Assembly (NCBI RefSeq): GCF_900182985.1
Contig: NZ_FXUY01000001.1
Coordinates: 3,782,001-3,846,000 of the forward strand
Source: Pseudomonas helmanticensis
GTDB lineage: Bacteria; Pseudomonadota; Gammaproteobacteria; Pseudomonadales; Pseudomonadaceae
Direction of reading: 5' to 3'
Length of the DNA: 64,000 nt
Shown here: positions 63,610-64,000 of the stretch, piece after piece
How the letters are laid out: the number at the start of each line of letters is the position of its first letter
Position numbering within the stretch: the first letter of the stretch is position 1
Made by a program: the position numbers and the translations under genes
Notes under the pieces: model-generated
Databases searched by the model: none
The model's input: the letters and a program-made list of their open reading frames with translations, nothing else
Told to the model about the DNA's origin: nothing

Positions 63610-64000
63610 AATGGAATCCCGTCAGGTCGTGATCATCGGCGCCGGCCCGTCCGGCGCAATCGCTGCAGCATTGCTCAAGCGCAAGGGCCACGATGTGCTG
63701 GTCATTGAACGCCAGCACTTTCCGCGTTTTTCCATCGGTGAAAGCCTGCTCAGCCATTGCCTGGATTTCGTCGAAGAAGCCGGCATGCTCGAGGCGGTCA
63801 ACGCCGCCGGTTTCCAACGCAAAACCGGCGCTGCGTTTGCCTGGGGCGAGCGTTATAGCGCGTTCGATTTCAGCGATACGTTCTCCGCAGGCAAGCCCAC
63901 CACTTTCCAGGTGCAACGCGCCGATTTCGACAAATTGCTGGCTGATCAGGCGGCGTTGCAAGGCGCCGAGATTCGCTATGGCGATGCCATCGTCAGCGTG
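63596..64000 (+). CDS. FAD-dependent oxidoreductase, flavin halogenase-like superfamily, N-terminal part
   Basis: The frame begins at GTG 63596 (GGAG five bases upstream; ATG 63611 is the alternative) and runs off the window after 135 residues. It reads 'QVVIIGAGPSGAIAAALLKR', the Rossmann FAD motif, then 'VLVIERQHFPRFSIGESLLS' with the GES element of geranylgeranyl reductase and tryptophan halogenase-like flavoproteins, and 'TTFQVQRADFDKLLADQA'. It could hydroxylate, halogenate or otherwise modify the aryl head group. The WxWxIP motif that marks halogenases would lie beyond the edge. Confidence 0.82.
   Translation, partial: MPIVEMESRQVVIIGAGPSGAIAAALLKRKGHDVLVIERQHFPRFSIGESLLSHCLDFVEEAGMLEAVNAAGFQRKTGAAFAWGERYSAFDFSDTFSAGKPTTFQVQRADFDKLLADQAALQGAEIRYGDAIVSV

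Overview
The window is a high-GC, gene-dense piece of a Pseudomonas chromosome, most likely from the P. fluorescens group. The evidence is gene content, the Pseudomonas-type REP/REPIN repeats between genes, and a gene backbone that, from memory, follows the P. aeruginosa order PA5004-PA5023 (wapH, wapO, heptose kinases, waaPGCF, glnE, aceEF, dipA, msrA, rlmJ, acyl-CoA dehydrogenase, nhaP2, mscK, selO). No search was run, so species and locus comparisons are recall and inference.

Region 1 (1-10.7 kb, minus strand) is the LPS inner-core cluster. It holds the start of a WapH-like glycosyltransferase, the heptose carbamoyltransferase WapO, four successive kinase-fold genes (a tandem double kinase, WapQ-, WapP- and WaaP-like), and the glycosyltransferases WaaG, WaaC and WaaF. 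These genes overlap tightly. An accessory pair, a YceK-type lipoprotein and a DUF3800 protein, is inserted between wapO and the kinases. Region 2 (11-26 kb) is mostly housekeeping: glnE, aceE-aceF, a PhoD-like phosphatase, the c-di-GMP phosphodiesterase dipA, msrA and rlmJ. A pair of GntR/FadR-type palindromes lies upstream of aceE.

Region 3 (25.7-29.7 kb) is a small type VI secretion island with vgrG and a DUF4123 adaptor but no recognisable effector. A Tai4-like immunity protein lies nearby on the other strand, next to a small DUF3077-like gene with a recurring short ORF in front of it. Region 4 (30-51 kb) has the divergent putP/putA pair with PutA boxes between them, an acyl-CoA dehydrogenase, two chemoreceptors flanking a divergent ZapA/ZapB-like pair, then nhaP2, mscK, selO, trxC and a lone parA-type ATPase.

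Region 5 (51.6-64 kb, plus strand, running off the end) is an aryl-polyene-type biosynthetic operon. An ammonia lyase probably supplies a cinnamate-like starter. A ligase fused to a dehydratase domain loads and processes chains on two carrier proteins, with a chain-length-factor-like ketosynthase. Acyltransferases and a glycosyltransferase would build the lipid anchor, and a LolA-like protein and an MMPL exporter would move the product to the outer membrane. The operon continues past the window with a flavoprotein of the halogenase-like superfamily.

Intergenic regions are dominated by two REP families and a 176-192 bp imperfect palindromic element present three times. No rRNA, tRNA or CRISPR array was seen.
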